Shown here in pieces: positions 8,359 to 18,510 of a stretch of 64,000 nt of DNA; position 1 is the stretch's first letter; the number at the start of each line of letters is the position of its first letter. The stretch is taken from positions 62,001-126,000 of the forward strand of contig CAWDBL010000013.1 in the NCBI GenBank assembly GCA_963800505.1, read 5' to 3'. The notes beneath the pieces were generated by a model, which ran no database searches, was not told the DNA's origin, and was given only the letters and a program-made list of their open reading frames with translations. The position numbers were made by a program, and so were the translations under genes. This stretch comes from Fodinibacter sp963800505. Its GTDB lineage: Bacteria > Actinomycetota > Actinomycetes > Actinomycetales > Dermatophilaceae.

Positions 8359-9180
8359 GTGACCGACCAGCAGTTCGAGTCGACGATGTCGCGCGCCGAC
8401 AGCCGGGGTGCCGACACCCGCGGCGTCGACAGCCAGGGGTCGACCGACCTGCTCGCCATCGCTGAAGCGCTGCAGGCGGTGACCGGTCGCGCCAGCGAGG
8501 CCGGCGCCCGACCGCCGCTCGACGAGCTGGTGCACGCCACGCTCGAGCAGCTCCCGGTGGCGACCTGTGTCAGCGTCACCGTGCTGCGCGGCGGTCGTTT
8601 CCGCACCGCCTCGAGCACCGACGACGCCGCGCTGCAGGCCGACAAACTGCAGTACGAGATCGGCAGCGGTCCCTGCGTCGACGCCATCCTCGACGACAAC
8701 GTCTACATCACCGACGACGTCGCGCACGACGAGCGCTGGCAGCAGTGGGGGGAGCGGATCAGCGCCGAGCTGGGGCTGCGCAGCGTGCTCGCCTACCGGC
8801 TCACCCTGCTCGACGAGTCGGAGGCGGTCGCGGCGCTCAATGTCTACTCCGACCGGCCCGGCGCCTTCGACGACCATGCCATCGGCACCGGCCTGGTGCT
8901 CGCCACCCACGGTTCGCTGCTGGTGACAGCGCAGCTGGCCCGCGACAAGGCGGCAAACCTGCTGCGGGCCATGGAGAGCAACCGCGAGATCGGGGTGGCC
9001 ATGGGCATCCTGATGCACCGTCACCGGCTCGACCGCGAGCAGGCGTTCGCCGTCCTGCGGGTGGCCAGCCAGGACTCCAACCGCAAGCTCGCCGAGGTGG
9101 CCAGCGAGGTCGCCGACACCGGCATGCTCGAGATCCGCCGGTGGCCGGGCCTCACCGGCGGCGAGCCACTCCGGGGCTGA
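8359..9180 (+). CDS. GAF and ANTAR domain RNA-binding antiterminator-type regulator
   Basis: 273 residues. The GTG at 8359 is preferred over the GTG at 8341 because GAAGGAGG (8346-8353) stands 5 nt before it. A GAF sensor domain covers roughly residues 40-190 (GSGPCVDAILDDN, DERWQQWGERISAELGLRSVLAYRL), and a C-terminal ANTAR helical domain follows (SNREIGVAMGILMHRHRLDREQAFAVLRVASQDSNRKLAEVA). ANTAR proteins bind paired stem-loops in nascent RNA to prevent termination. In actinobacteria GAF-ANTAR proteins are usually stress or redox linked. The RNA targets cannot be seen from here. Confidence 0.9.
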   Translation: MTDQQFESTMSRADSRGADTRGVDSQGSTDLLAIAEALQAVTGRASEAGARPPLDELVHATLEQLPVATCVSVTVLRGGRFRTASSTDDAALQADKLQYEIGSGPCVDAILDDNVYITDDVAHDERWQQWGERISAELGLRSVLAYRLTLLDESEAVAALNVYSDRPGAFDDHAIGTGLVLATHGSLLVTAQLARDKAANLLRAMESNREIGVAMGILMHRHRLDREQAFAVLRVASQDSNRKLAEVASEVADTGMLEIRRWPGLTGGEPLRG

Positions 9181-9194
9181 CCGCTCGGCGCGGC

Positions 9195-11297
9195 TCAGGC
9201 GTGGGGGGTGGCCGCGACCACCTCGAGCTCGGGCGGCGCCTCGACCGCCACCACCTGCCCGGTCGCCGAGACCTCGACGGCGACGGGCAGCCCACCGACC
9301 CGCAGGCCCTCGACCCGTACCGCGCCACAGGGCGGGTCGGGCAGGGGTGAGAGCAGCAGCCGCCCGTTGGGGGCGTCCGCCCGCAGCCCGAGCACGGTCG
9401 AGACGATGAGCCCGGCCGATGCCGCGGCCCAGGCCTGGGGGCGACAGCTCGCGGGGTAGGGCGCGGGACGCCCGCCGACCGGCTCGGCCCCGAACAGCTC
9501 GGGCCACCGGTAGCCGCTGGCGGCCGCGACGTCGACGAGCGCCGCCACGGCCCGGCCGGCCTGCACCGGGTGCCCGCTGCGGGCCAGGCCGTGGGCGCAG
9601 ATCGCGGTGTCGTGGGTCCACACCGAGCCGGTGTGGTAGCCCAGCGGGTTGTAGGCGGGGTTGTCGGCCGACAGGGTGCGGATGCCGAGCGGGCCCAGCA
9701 TGTCCGGCGCCCCGAGCGTGGCCGCGACCCGCGCGGACTCATCGGCGCCGAGCAGGCCGGTGCCCAGGGCGTGGCCCATGTTGCTGCCGAGGCCGTCGAC
9801 CGGGCGCCCGGCGCCGTCGAGGGCCATCGCCAGCCGCGGCCCGGAGGGCCCGTCGACCCAGAACCGGGCGCGCACCCGCTCGGCCAGGTCGTGCGCCCAG
9901 GCCCGCCAGGCGCTGCCGTCCTGGCGGAACACGGCCTCGAGCAGGTCGGCGGCCCCCAGGGCAGCCTCCACGGCATACGCCTGGGTTTCCACCAGCGCGA
10001 TCGGCCCGCGCGCGATGGCCCCGGATGCCGTGCGCATGGCGTCGCCGGAGTCCTTCCAGCCCTGGTTGGCCAGTCCGGTGCCAGAGGCGTCGTGGTAGCG
10101 CAGCAGCCCGTCGTCGGCGCTCTCGCAGGCGCCGCGCATCCAGCCCAGCGCCGCTTCGAGGGCCGGCCGCAGGTCGAGCACGTCCGCGGGGTCGAGCCCC
10201 CATCGCCAGGCGTCGTGCAGCAGGCAGACCCACAGCGGGGTGGAGTCGACGCTGCCGTAGTAGACCGGCGGCAGCGACAGCGTGCCGGGGTCGACGAAGG
10301 TGGTGCGCCGCACCTCGTGCAGGATCTTGCCCGGCTCCTGCGCCGAGGCGACGTCGCTGATGGTGCCCTGCCGGCGGGCCAACGCCCGCAGGGTGCCCCG
10401 CGCCAGCTCGGTGCCGAACGGCAGCGACATCCGGGCCGCCCAGACCGAGTCGCGGCCGAAGAGGGTGAGGTACCAGGGCGACCCCGCCGCCGCGAACACG
10501 TCGCGCTCGTCGAGCGGGTCGGTGAGCAGCAGGTGCCGCAGGTCGACCAGCGAGCTGTGCACCGTGGCGGCCAGGCGGGAGTCCTGGGAGGTGACGCGCA
10601 CGGCATCCCAGCCGACCCGGCCGGCACCCGCCCCGGCGTCGAACGGGGTGGGGGCGCTGCGCTCGGCCGACACCTCGACCTCGAGCGTGGCGCTCGACCC
10701 GGGGGGCAGCACGACGGGCCAGGTGACGGCGAGCCGGTCTGAGGCGCTCACGGAGGCGCCGTGGGCCACCAGTGTGGTCGCGTGGCGGGCGTCGGCCCAC
10801 CCGCCGCGGTCGGTCGTCGCGGCCGCCGGTGGCAGCGCGGGGCCGGGAGGGTCGCCGTGCTTCACGGCGTGCAGCTCGGCACCGTCGCCGCGGGCCTCGA
10901 GCGCGACCTCGCAGCGCACCTCGGTGCCCGCCCGAGAGGTCACGGTGACCTCCTCGGTCATCCCCCCGTCGCGCAGGAGCCGCCGGCGCCGCACCTCGAC
11001 GGTGGGGTCGGGGCCGGGGTCGCCGACGTTGCGGGCCAGCAGCAGGCACGACGTGCTCGGGCCGGACGTGGCGGCGACGACCGGCACCGGGCGGACGCCG
11101 TCGACGGTGAGCACCAGGTGGTCGAGCACCCGGCGGTCGTCGACGTAGAGCCCGGCCGCCGACTGACCCTCGGCGGTCGCCTCGAGGTCGCCAGACCGGT
11201 GTGAGAGGCAGGTGACGTTGCCGTGCACCGCCACCTCGAGCTCGTGGAGCCAGGGCTGGCGCGAGCGCGGGAGTGCGGTCGGCGGGGCATCGGTCAT
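9195..11297 (-). CDS. Glycogen-debranching-type glycoside hydrolase (amylo-alpha-1,6-glucosidase-like)
   Basis: 700 residues on the minus strand from the ATG at 11297, which has GAGGAGA just upstream; 15 extra codons to 11342 lack a ribosome site. The N-terminus (GNVTCLSHRSGDLEATAEGQSAAGLYVDDRRVLDHLVL) is the GDE N-terminal bis domain; the rest is an (alpha/alpha)6 barrel with WYLTLFGRDSVWAARM, W-K-D-S-G-D-A-M and YNPLGYHTGSVWTHDTAI, which hold the likely catalytic acids. The family hydrolyses alpha-glucosidic bonds in oligosaccharides. It diverges from a LacI regulator and sugar transporter genes, so it probably acts in the cytoplasm on the imported sugar. Confidence 0.88.
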   Translation of the reverse strand: MTDAPPTALPRSRQPWLHELEVAVHGNVTCLSHRSGDLEATAEGQSAAGLYVDDRRVLDHLVLTVDGVRPVPVVAATSGPSTSCLLLARNVGDPGPDPTVEVRRRRLLRDGGMTEEVTVTSRAGTEVRCEVALEARGDGAELHAVKHGDPPGPALPPAAATTDRGGWADARHATTLVAHGASVSASDRLAVTWPVVLPPGSSATLEVEVSAERSAPTPFDAGAGAGRVGWDAVRVTSQDSRLAATVHSSLVDLRHLLLTDPLDERDVFAAAGSPWYLTLFGRDSVWAARMSLPFGTELARGTLRALARRQGTISDVASAQEPGKILHEVRRTTFVDPGTLSLPPVYYGSVDSTPLWVCLLHDAWRWGLDPADVLDLRPALEAALGWMRGACESADDGLLRYHDASGTGLANQGWKDSGDAMRTASGAIARGPIALVETQAYAVEAALGAADLLEAVFRQDGSAWRAWAHDLAERVRARFWVDGPSGPRLAMALDGAGRPVDGLGSNMGHALGTGLLGADESARVAATLGAPDMLGPLGIRTLSADNPAYNPLGYHTGSVWTHDTAICAHGLARSGHPVQAGRAVAALVDVAAASGYRWPELFGAEPVGGRPAPYPASCRPQAWAAASAGLIVSTVLGLRADAPNGRLLLSPLPDPPCGAVRVEGLRVGGLPVAVEVSATGQVVAVEAPPELEVVAATPHA

Positions 11298-11377
11298 TGC
11301 GTCTCCTCTCGGCGACGGCATCTCGGACGGGGGTGTTGACACGGCGATGTGACGGAAGGCACAGTGGTCACCCTATC

Positions 11378-11421
11378 GATTTGATCGTTCAAATCAAGGG
11401 CAAATCCCGATCTGAACGATC
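11378..11421. promoter_or_regulatory. LacI-type operator region in the divergent promoter
   Basis: GATTTGA-TCGT-TCAAATC (11378-11395) is a perfect 7-4-7 dyad in the gap between the divergent hydrolase and LacI genes, and TGAACGATC at 11413-11421 repeats a half-site in reverse (compare TGATCGTTCA). A third similar half, AACGATCGA, lies at 12505-12513 just before the binding-protein gene. LacI operators are commonly such AT-tinted dyads with a central CG, so autoregulation and control of both directions is likely. Confidence 0.6.
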
Positions 11422-11440
11422 CAGGAGCAAGGGGACGACG

Positions 11441-12493
11441 ATGAAGTCGGACGGATCGCAACAGCGCGTCACGATCCTCGACGTAGCCCGGCAGGCCGCC
11501 GTGTCGCGCCAGACCGTCAGCAACGCGCTGACCCACCCGGGCCGGGTGCGCCCCGACACCCTCGAGCGGGTGATGGCGGCGATCGACGATCTCGGCTACC
11601 AGCCGTCGTCGTCGGCCCAGTCGCTGCGCGCCCAGCGCGCCGGGGCGGTGGGCGTGGAGGTCAACACGCTGGGCCCCCGCTCGCACAACGAGACGATGGC
11701 GCCCTTCCTCGCGGCCCTCGGCATGCGCGCGGGGTCGCACGGCCAGCACATCGTGCCGTTCGGCTCGCCCGAGAGCACGCCGATGCTCGAGGGCTACCGC
11801 CGGATGCGAGCCCGCGGCCTGGTCGACGCGTTCGTGCTCGCCGACACCCACCACGGCGACCCGCGCCCGCCGTGGCTGGAGGAGAACGGCATCCCCTTCG
11901 CCGCCTTCGGCCGGGTCTGGGACGACCCGACCAACACCAGCTGGGTCGACGTCGACGGCGCCGCGGGCACCCGGGCGGCCGTCGCGCACTGCGTGGATGC
12001 CGGCTACGGCACCATCGCCTTCCTGGGCTGGCCGCAGGGCTCGGTCGTCGGTGACGACCGCCGGCTGGGCTGGTCGCAGGGCTGCGCGACCGCAGGCGCC
12101 GAGCACGCCGGCCCCGAGGCGACCGCGCCCCAGGAGCTCGACGACGCCCGGGAGGCCGCCCGGCTGCTGCTGCGCGACCTCGGGCCCGGTGACGCCGTGG
12201 TCTGCGCCTCCGACATCCTCGCCCTCGGCGTGCACCACGAGCTGCTCACCGCCGGTCTGCGGCCCGGGCTCGACGTCGGGGTCGTCGGCTTCGACGGCTC
12301 CGAGACCGCGGCCATGCACCACCTCACCAGCGTCGCCCAGCCGCTCGACGCCATCGCCGAGCGGCTACTGCTCCTGCTCGACGACGCGATGGCCGGCCGG
12401 CCCCGGCCGGAGACGGGGGTGCTCCTCGAGCCCGCCCTCGCCGTCGGCCGCAGCACCGACCACAGCACCTCCCGCCGCACCCCGACCCCCTGA
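11441..12493 (+). CDS. LacI family transcriptional regulator
   Basis: 350 residues starting at ATG with AGGAG 12 nt and GGGGA closer upstream. The N-terminus VTILDVARQAAVSRQTVSNALTHPGRVRPDT is the LacI helix-turn-helix and hinge (residues about 8-55), followed by the periplasmic-binding-protein-like sensor domain ending in PLDAIAERLLLLLDDAM. It should repress the sugar uptake genes downstream and the divergent debranching-type hydrolase until a sugar ligand binds. The sugar is not identifiable from sequence; a maltodextrin-type glucan is the best guess from the hydrolase next door. Confidence 0.93.
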   Translation: MKSDGSQQRVTILDVARQAAVSRQTVSNALTHPGRVRPDTLERVMAAIDDLGYQPSSSAQSLRAQRAGAVGVEVNTLGPRSHNETMAPFLAALGMRAGSHGQHIVPFGSPESTPMLEGYRRMRARGLVDAFVLADTHHGDPRPPWLEENGIPFAAFGRVWDDPTNTSWVDVDGAAGTRAAVAHCVDAGYGTIAFLGWPQGSVVGDDRRLGWSQGCATAGAEHAGPEATAPQELDDAREAARLLLRDLGPGDAVVCASDILALGVHHELLTAGLRPGLDVGVVGFDGSETAAMHHLTSVAQPLDAIAERLLLLLDDAMAGRPRPETGVLLEPALAVGRSTDHSTSRRTPTP

Positions 12494-12530
12494 CCACCCT
12501 CGAAAACGATCGACCGACAAAGGAGTCCCC

Positions 12531-13784
12531 ATGTACCGCACCCGTCGCACCGCGGCCCTCGCCCTCGTCCTCGGCGGCACCCTGTTCGCCTCGGCCTGTG
12601 GAGGGGGTGGCGGGTTCGAGGAGGAGGGCGCCTCGAGCGCCCCGGCATCCGCGAGCGGGCCCGCCGACCTGCAGATGCTCATCGCGAGCTCCGGTGACGC
12701 TGAGACGGACGCGGTCAAGGCCGCGGCCGACGCCTGGGCGCAGAAGACCGGCAACAAGGTCACGGTCACCGTTGCCAGCGACATGAACCAGCAGCTCGCT
12801 CAGGGCTTTGCGAGCGGAAAGCCCGCTGACGTCTTCTACATGGACGCGGCCCGGTTCGCCGACTACGCGAAGAATGGCAGCCTCTATCCCTACGCCGACC
12901 AGCTGGCGGACAACGACGACTTCTACGAGTCGCTGCGCGAGACCTTCACCTACGACGGCAAGCAGTACTGCGCCCCGAAGGACTTCTCGACCCTCGCGCT
13001 GCAGATCAACACGGACGCCTGGAAGAAGGCGGGCCTGGGCGACGGTGACATCCCCACCACCTGGGACGAGCTCGAGGCTGTGTCGAAGAAGCTGACGACC
13101 AAGGACCAGGCGGGCCTGGGCATCGGCGTCGGTATCGACCGGCTCGGGGCCTTCCTCGTGCAGAACGGCGGCTGGTGGATCAAGGACGACGGCTCCGCGC
13201 CGTCGGCCAACACCCCCGAGGTCACTGAGGCCCTCGAGTACGTCCAGAAGAACGTCAAGGCCGGCAACTTCCAGATGTCGAACCAGCTCGACTCCGGCTG
13301 GGGCGGTGAGGCCTTCGGCACCGGCAAGTCCGCGATGACGATCGAGGGCAACTGGATCAAGGGCGCGGTCAAGAACGACTACCCGAAGCTGAACTACACG
13401 ACCGTCGAGCTGCCCGCCGGCCCCAAGGGCAAGGGCACCCTGCAGTTCACCCAGTGCTGGGGCGTCGCCGCCGACTCCAAGGCACAGGCCCAGGCGGTCG
13501 ACCTGGTGAAGTCGCTGAGCACCGTCGAGCAGCAGATGAAGTTCGCCGACGCGTTCGGCGTCATGCCGAGCCGCCAGTCCGCCGCCGACCAGTACAAGGA
13601 GAAGTTCCCCGAGGACGCCCCGTTCATCGCCGGTGGCGAGTACGGCCACGGCCCGATCAACCAGCCCGGGATGGAGCAGGTCGTCGCCGACCTCAACGCC
13701 AAGCTCGAGAACCTGGGCGGCGCCAACATCCCGCAGGTGCTCGAGGGCTTCGAGACCAACGCCGGCGCGGCGCTCGGCAAGTGA
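12531..13784 (+). CDS. Sugar ABC transporter substrate-binding lipoprotein
   Basis: 417 residues. A signal peptide with lipobox ends at Cys about 23 (LFASAC-GGG), then a Gly/Glu/Ser-rich spacer and an SBP_bac_1 (MalE-like) fold: DLQMLIASSGDAETDAVKAAADAWAQKTG, the GKPADVFYMDAARFADYAKNG segment, and a C-terminal QVLEGFETNAGAALGK tail that in this family folds back on the protein. It captures an oligosaccharide outside the membrane. AAAGGAG supports the ATG. It is the first of three transport genes; its stop overlaps the next start by 4 bp. A possible LacI half-site is just upstream at 12505. Confidence 0.93.
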   Translation: MYRTRRTAALALVLGGTLFASACGGGGGFEEEGASSAPASASGPADLQMLIASSGDAETDAVKAAADAWAQKTGNKVTVTVASDMNQQLAQGFASGKPADVFYMDAARFADYAKNGSLYPYADQLADNDDFYESLRETFTYDGKQYCAPKDFSTLALQINTDAWKKAGLGDGDIPTTWDELEAVSKKLTTKDQAGLGIGVGIDRLGAFLVQNGGWWIKDDGSAPSANTPEVTEALEYVQKNVKAGNFQMSNQLDSGWGGEAFGTGKSAMTIEGNWIKGAVKNDYPKLNYTTVELPAGPKGKGTLQFTQCWGVAADSKAQAQAVDLVKSLSTVEQQMKFADAFGVMPSRQSAADQYKEKFPEDAPFIAGGEYGHGPINQPGMEQVVADLNAKLENLGGANIPQVLEGFETNAGAALGK

Positions 13785-14935
13785 GCACCGCCACCACGAC
13801 CGCGGGGACCGGCTCGAGCACGAGCCGGGCCCCGCGGGGCAACCGCAAGGGGCAGGGCCAGCGGCAGTCGGTCCCCGGCTGGCTGTTCGTCACGCCGACC
13901 CTGGTCGTGCTGGGGCTCTTCCTCGTCATCCCCATCGTCATGGCGCTGTGGGTCTCGTTCACCGACTGGACCGGTCGGGGCAGCCCCTTCTCGTCGCGGG
14001 TGGGCTTCGTCGGAACCGAGAACTACCAGGCGCTGCTGACCGAGCCGGGGCTGTCGCGGCAGGACTTCATGATCTCGCTGCGCAACACCTTCTACTACGT
14101 GGTCGGTGTCGTGCCGCTGCAGACCGTGCTCGCGCTCCTGCTGGCGGTCATCGTCAACCAGCGCTTCCTCAAGGGGCGCACGTTCTTCCGCACCGCCTTC
14201 TACTTCCCCTCCGTCGTGTCGTCGGTCGCCATCTCGCTGGTCTTCCTCTTCCTCTTCACCGGCACCGGCGCGGTCAACCAGTTCCTCGCCGTCTTCGGCA
14301 TCGAGGGTCCGGTGTGGTTCTCCGATCCCCGCGGCCTGATCCACCTCGTCGGTGACTGGCTCGGTCTGTGGACCGTCGGCAGCCCGCCGTCAGGGCTGGC
14401 CGACACCCAGGTGATGAGCCTGTCGCTGTGGGAGTGGATCAGCGGGCCGTCCGTGGCGCTGACGGCGATCATGTTCCAGGTCGTGTGGACCACCGCAGGG
14501 ACGTTCATGCTGATGTTCCTCGCGGCCCTCCAGGACCTCCCGAGCGAGGTCGAGGAGGCGGCCCTCGTCGACGGCGCCAACCGCTGGCAGCGCTTCCGCA
14601 ACGTCACCGTGCCGCACCTGCGGCCGACGATCCTCCTCGTCGTCACCCTCGGCATCATCGGCACCTGGCAGGTCTTCGACCAGATGTACGTCATGACTCA
14701 GGGCGGCCCGGCGAAGACGACGCTGACGCCGGCGTACCTGTCGTACACCGCGGCGTTCCGCCAGCAGCAGTGGGGACAGGGGGCCGCGATCGCGTTCCTC
14801 CTCTTCCTGCTGATCTTCGTGCTGACGACGTTCCAGCGCTTCGTGCTGCGCGACAAGGACGAGGCGAAGCGGCGCAAGGCCGAGCGGGCCCAGCGGCGGG
14901 CCGCCAAGCGGAAGGCCGAGGAGGTGGCGGCATGA
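13781..14935 (+). CDS. Sugar ABC transporter permease (MalF/UgpA type)
   Basis: 384 residues beginning at the GTG that overlaps the binding-protein stop. After a charged N-terminal tail there are about six to eight hydrophobic helices (GWLFVTPTLVVLGLFLVIPIVMALWVSF first). The cytoplasmic EAA loop that docks the ATPase is visible as EEAALVDGANRWQRFRNVTVPHL. An insertion between helices (about 14340-14430) makes it longer than many homologues. C-terminus is very basic. It pairs with the next gene to form the channel; no ATPase is encoded nearby, so a shared MsmK/MsmX-type subunit from elsewhere is likely. Confidence 0.93.
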   Translation: MSTATTTAGTGSSTSRAPRGNRKGQGQRQSVPGWLFVTPTLVVLGLFLVIPIVMALWVSFTDWTGRGSPFSSRVGFVGTENYQALLTEPGLSRQDFMISLRNTFYYVVGVVPLQTVLALLLAVIVNQRFLKGRTFFRTAFYFPSVVSSVAISLVFLFLFTGTGAVNQFLAVFGIEGPVWFSDPRGLIHLVGDWLGLWTVGSPPSGLADTQVMSLSLWEWISGPSVALTAIMFQVVWTTAGTFMLMFLAALQDLPSEVEEAALVDGANRWQRFRNVTVPHLRPTILLVVTLGIIGTWQVFDQMYVMTQGGPAKTTLTPAYLSYTAAFRQQQWGQGAAIAFLLFLLIFVLTTFQRFVLRDKDEAKRRKAERAQRRAAKRKAEEVAA

Positions 14936-15879
14936 CCCAGACACCGTCGGGTGACTCCATCGCCCCGACCTCGCGCGCCGTCGCCACCCAGGACGCCGCC
15001 GGCACAGACGTCCGGCAGCGCGCGACCACCGACGACGGCAACATCGTCAACCGCAGTGGTCGCGGCAAGAAGCTCGCGATCTACCTCGCGCTGGTCTTCT
15101 TCGCGCTGCTGTACATCTACCCGTTCATCGTCCAGGTCTCCACGTCGTTCAAGACGAACGGTGATGCCGTCGCGAACCCCCTCGCGATCGTCCCCGACCC
15201 GTTCACGACGGCCGCCTTCGAGCGGCTCGCGCAGACGGACTACCCGTTGTGGTTCAGGAACTCCGCCCTCGTCACCCTGTTCGTCACGGCCGGGCGGGTG
15301 TTCTTCAACTCGCTCGCCGGCTACGCGCTCGCCCGGCTGAAGTTCTTCGGCCGCGACGCCGTCTTCACGGCGATCCTCGCAGTGCTCGCGGTGCCCGGCA
15401 TCGTCCTGCTCATCCCGAAGTTCCTCGTGCTCAACTACCTGGGGATCTACAACACCTTCCCCGCGCTGTTCGTGCCCCTGCTCGTCGACGCGGCCGGTGT
15501 CTTCATCATGAAGCAGTTCTTCGAGACCATCCCACCCTCGGTCGAGGAGGCGGCGCGGATCGACGGCGCCGGCACCTTCCGCATCTTCTGGTCGGTCGTG
15601 CTGCCGATGGCCAAGCCCGCGCTCATCACGCTCACGATCCTGTCCTTCCAGGGGTCGTGGAACGAGCTCGCGCACTTCATCGTCGCCACCAACGACCCGG
15701 GCCTGTTCACGCTGACCCGCGGTGTCGCGCAGCTGACGTCCGGTGGGCTGGGGTCCGGCAACCAGTACCCGATCTCGATGGCGGCCGCGCTGGTCATGAC
15801 CATCCCGAGCGCCCTGGTGTTCATCGCCTTCCAGCGGTACTTCACGCAGGGAGCCAATGCCGGGGCCGAGAAGGGCTGA
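14932..15879 (+). CDS. Sugar ABC transporter permease (MalG/UgpE type)
   Basis: 315 residues; its ATG overlaps the previous stop (ATGA). The first 45 residues are polar and probably disordered, then six membrane helices from KKLAIYLALVFFALLYIYPFIVQVSTSFK. The EAA loop reads EEAARIDGAGTFRIFWSVVLPMAKPALITL. Second half of the channel for the sugar bound by the upstream lipoprotein. The operon ends here: a 50-nt palindrome follows 17 bp after the stop. Confidence 0.93.
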   Translation: MTQTPSGDSIAPTSRAVATQDAAGTDVRQRATTDDGNIVNRSGRGKKLAIYLALVFFALLYIYPFIVQVSTSFKTNGDAVANPLAIVPDPFTTAAFERLAQTDYPLWFRNSALVTLFVTAGRVFFNSLAGYALARLKFFGRDAVFTAILAVLAVPGIVLLIPKFLVLNYLGIYNTFPALFVPLLVDAAGVFIMKQFFETIPPSVEEAARIDGAGTFRIFWSVVLPMAKPALITLTILSFQGSWNELAHFIVATNDPGLFTLTRGVAQLTSGGLGSGNQYPISMAAALVMTIPSALVFIAFQRYFTQGANAGAEKG

Positions 15880-15896
15880 GGTTCTCGCCCCGTCCA

Positions 15897-15946
15897 GAGT
15901 TGGGTGCCGAGGTGGTCGCCCGGGCGACCACCTCAGCACCCAACTC
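15897..15946. terminator. Loopless 50-nt palindrome, likely bidirectional terminator of the sugar operon
   Basis: An 11-bp outer arm (15897-15907 with 15936-15946), one C/A mismatch, and a 13-bp inner arm (15909-15921 with 15922-15934) that meets at CCCGGG without any loop. The 25-position stem follows the permease stop by 17 nt. There is no T-run, as is usual for actinobacterial hairpin terminators. The symmetry could also make it a repeat element or protein-binding site. Confidence 0.7.
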
Positions 15947-16054
15947 GGGGAAGTTCCTGGCCCGGCCCTGTCGCATTCCGGGGCTGGCGTTCGTGGAGAG
16001 GGTGAGGACACGGCACTACGGTCGGGTCCGACACCTGTGAACGAGGAGATCGAC

Positions 16055-16411
16055 ATGACCCAGTACCTGCTGTCGGTGTGGCACGACAAGGACGCCACCC
16101 CCGAGGACATCTACCCCGACCCGGCCGAGCGCGAGGCGGCGTACGCCGCCACCGGCCGCTTCAACCAGGAGCTCCGGGCAAGCGGTCACTGGGTGTTCAC
16201 CGGCGGCCTGCACTCGCCGAGTACCGCCACCGTCGTCGACGGCACCGGTGACGAGCCGGTGACCACCGACGGGCCGTTCAGCGAGGCCAAGGAGCAGATC
16301 GGCGGCTTCTGGGTTGTCGAGGCCGCCGACCTCGACGAGGCGCTGGCCCTCGCCGCCCGCGGCTCGAAGGCGTGCCGCGGCAAGGTCGAGGTCCGCCCCT
16401 TCCAGGGCTGA
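16055..16411 (+). CDS. YCII/DGPF-domain protein, partner of the ECF42 sigma factor
   Basis: 118 residues; ATG with GAGGAG upstream. It has the YCII ferredoxin-like fold with the DGPF motif (VTTDGPFSEAKEQIGGFWVVEAADLDEALALA). Such proteins are regularly encoded immediately before ECF42-family sigma factors, as here with only 6 bp between the genes, and are thought to be in the sigma factor's regulon or signalling path. No enzymatic activity is established. The pair very likely forms one transcript. Confidence 0.9.
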   Translation: MTQYLLSVWHDKDATPEDIYPDPAEREAAYAATGRFNQELRASGHWVFTGGLHSPSTATVVDGTGDEPVTTDGPFSEAKEQIGGFWVVEAADLDEALALAARGSKACRGKVEVRPFQG

Positions 16412-16417
16412 GCGACC

Positions 16418-17644
<1,227 letters not shown>

Positions 17645-17645
17645 G

Positions 17646-18395
17646 TCACGATCGGGACGCGTCGACGAGCACGAACGTGGCGAACCCGAGCACCCCGCGG
17701 TAGCCGCCCAGCCAGGCGTCGCGGTGCGCCCGGGCCGCCTCGAGCACCTGATCCCGATCACGCGAGCCGCGACCCTTCCCGAGCGCCCAGTCGACCAGCG
17801 AGCCGGTCCACGACCACTCGTACTCGTCCCACTCCTCGAGGGTGCTCACGTGCCCGTGTGCCACCTCGTAGCCGTGCTCTCCGGCGAGGGCCACGAGTCC
17901 GGACAGGTCGGTGAACTCGTCGGCGGTGGCCTCGAGAGCGACCAGCGCCGCGTCGGTCGGCGGGGTGTCCCAGATGCCGTCACCGAACAGCACGCGACCA
18001 CCGGGTGCGAGGTGGCTCCGCACGGCATCCAGGGTGCGGCCCGGGCCACCGAAGACGTGGCTCACGCCGACCACGAGGGCGGCGTCGAAGGTTCCGCCCC
18101 GCCAGGTGGTGGCGTCGCCCTGCTCGAGCACCACGCGACCGCCGAGGGCCGTGCCGAGCTCATCGGGGTCGGCACCGAGGTGGAGGTCGACGCCGACACC
18201 GGTGAGGTCGGCCCGATCCCCGAGCAGCGCCCGGGTCCAGGCGCCGCGGCCGCACCCGAGGTCGAGCACTCGGCCACCGGGCTGCGGGTCGAGACGGTCG
18301 AGCAGTCGGGCCACCGACCCGTCTGAGAGCGGGGCCGCGACGGGGTGGTGGGCGTGGGCGAGGTGGCTGATCTCGTGGCGCTGCACGGTGCCCAC
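17646..18395 (-). CDS. SAM-dependent methyltransferase
   Basis: About 249 residues from a GTG at 18395 (a GTG at 18386 is an alternative; the frame stays open further but is low complexity). Motif I is clear, RVLDLGCGRGAWTRALL, followed by GVGVDLHLGADPDE and LAPGGRVLFGDGIWDTPPTDAAL. The start region VQRHEISHLAHAHHPVAAPL matches the usual N-terminus of this class I methyltransferase group. Small-molecule substrate unknown. Convergent with the sigma factor gene, with one base between the stop codons, and divergent from the DUF808 gene. Confidence 0.87.
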   Translation of the reverse strand: MGTVQRHEISHLAHAHHPVAAPLSDGSVARLLDRLDPQPGGRVLDLGCGRGAWTRALLGDRADLTGVGVDLHLGADPDELGTALGGRVVLEQGDATTWRGGTFDAALVVGVSHVFGGPGRTLDAVRSHLAPGGRVLFGDGIWDTPPTDAALVALEATADEFTDLSGLVALAGEHGYEVAHGHVSTLEEWDEYEWSWTGSLVDWALGKGRGSRDRDQVLEAARAHRDAWLGGYRGVLGFATFVLVDASRS

Positions 18396-18510
18396 TGTCG
18401 ACGTCGAGGGGTGGCCGCGCAACCGCGAACCGCCGACCCGCGTTACCGTGTGCCGACGCCGGCCGCTCGGCTGCGCCGGCGCGAGGACCCCGACCGGAGG
18501 AGAAGGTGCT

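Noticed and set aside
11381..11395. GTTCAAATC resembles a tRNA T-loop
   Set aside because: No acceptor or anticodon stem can be built around it; it is part of the LacI operator dyad.
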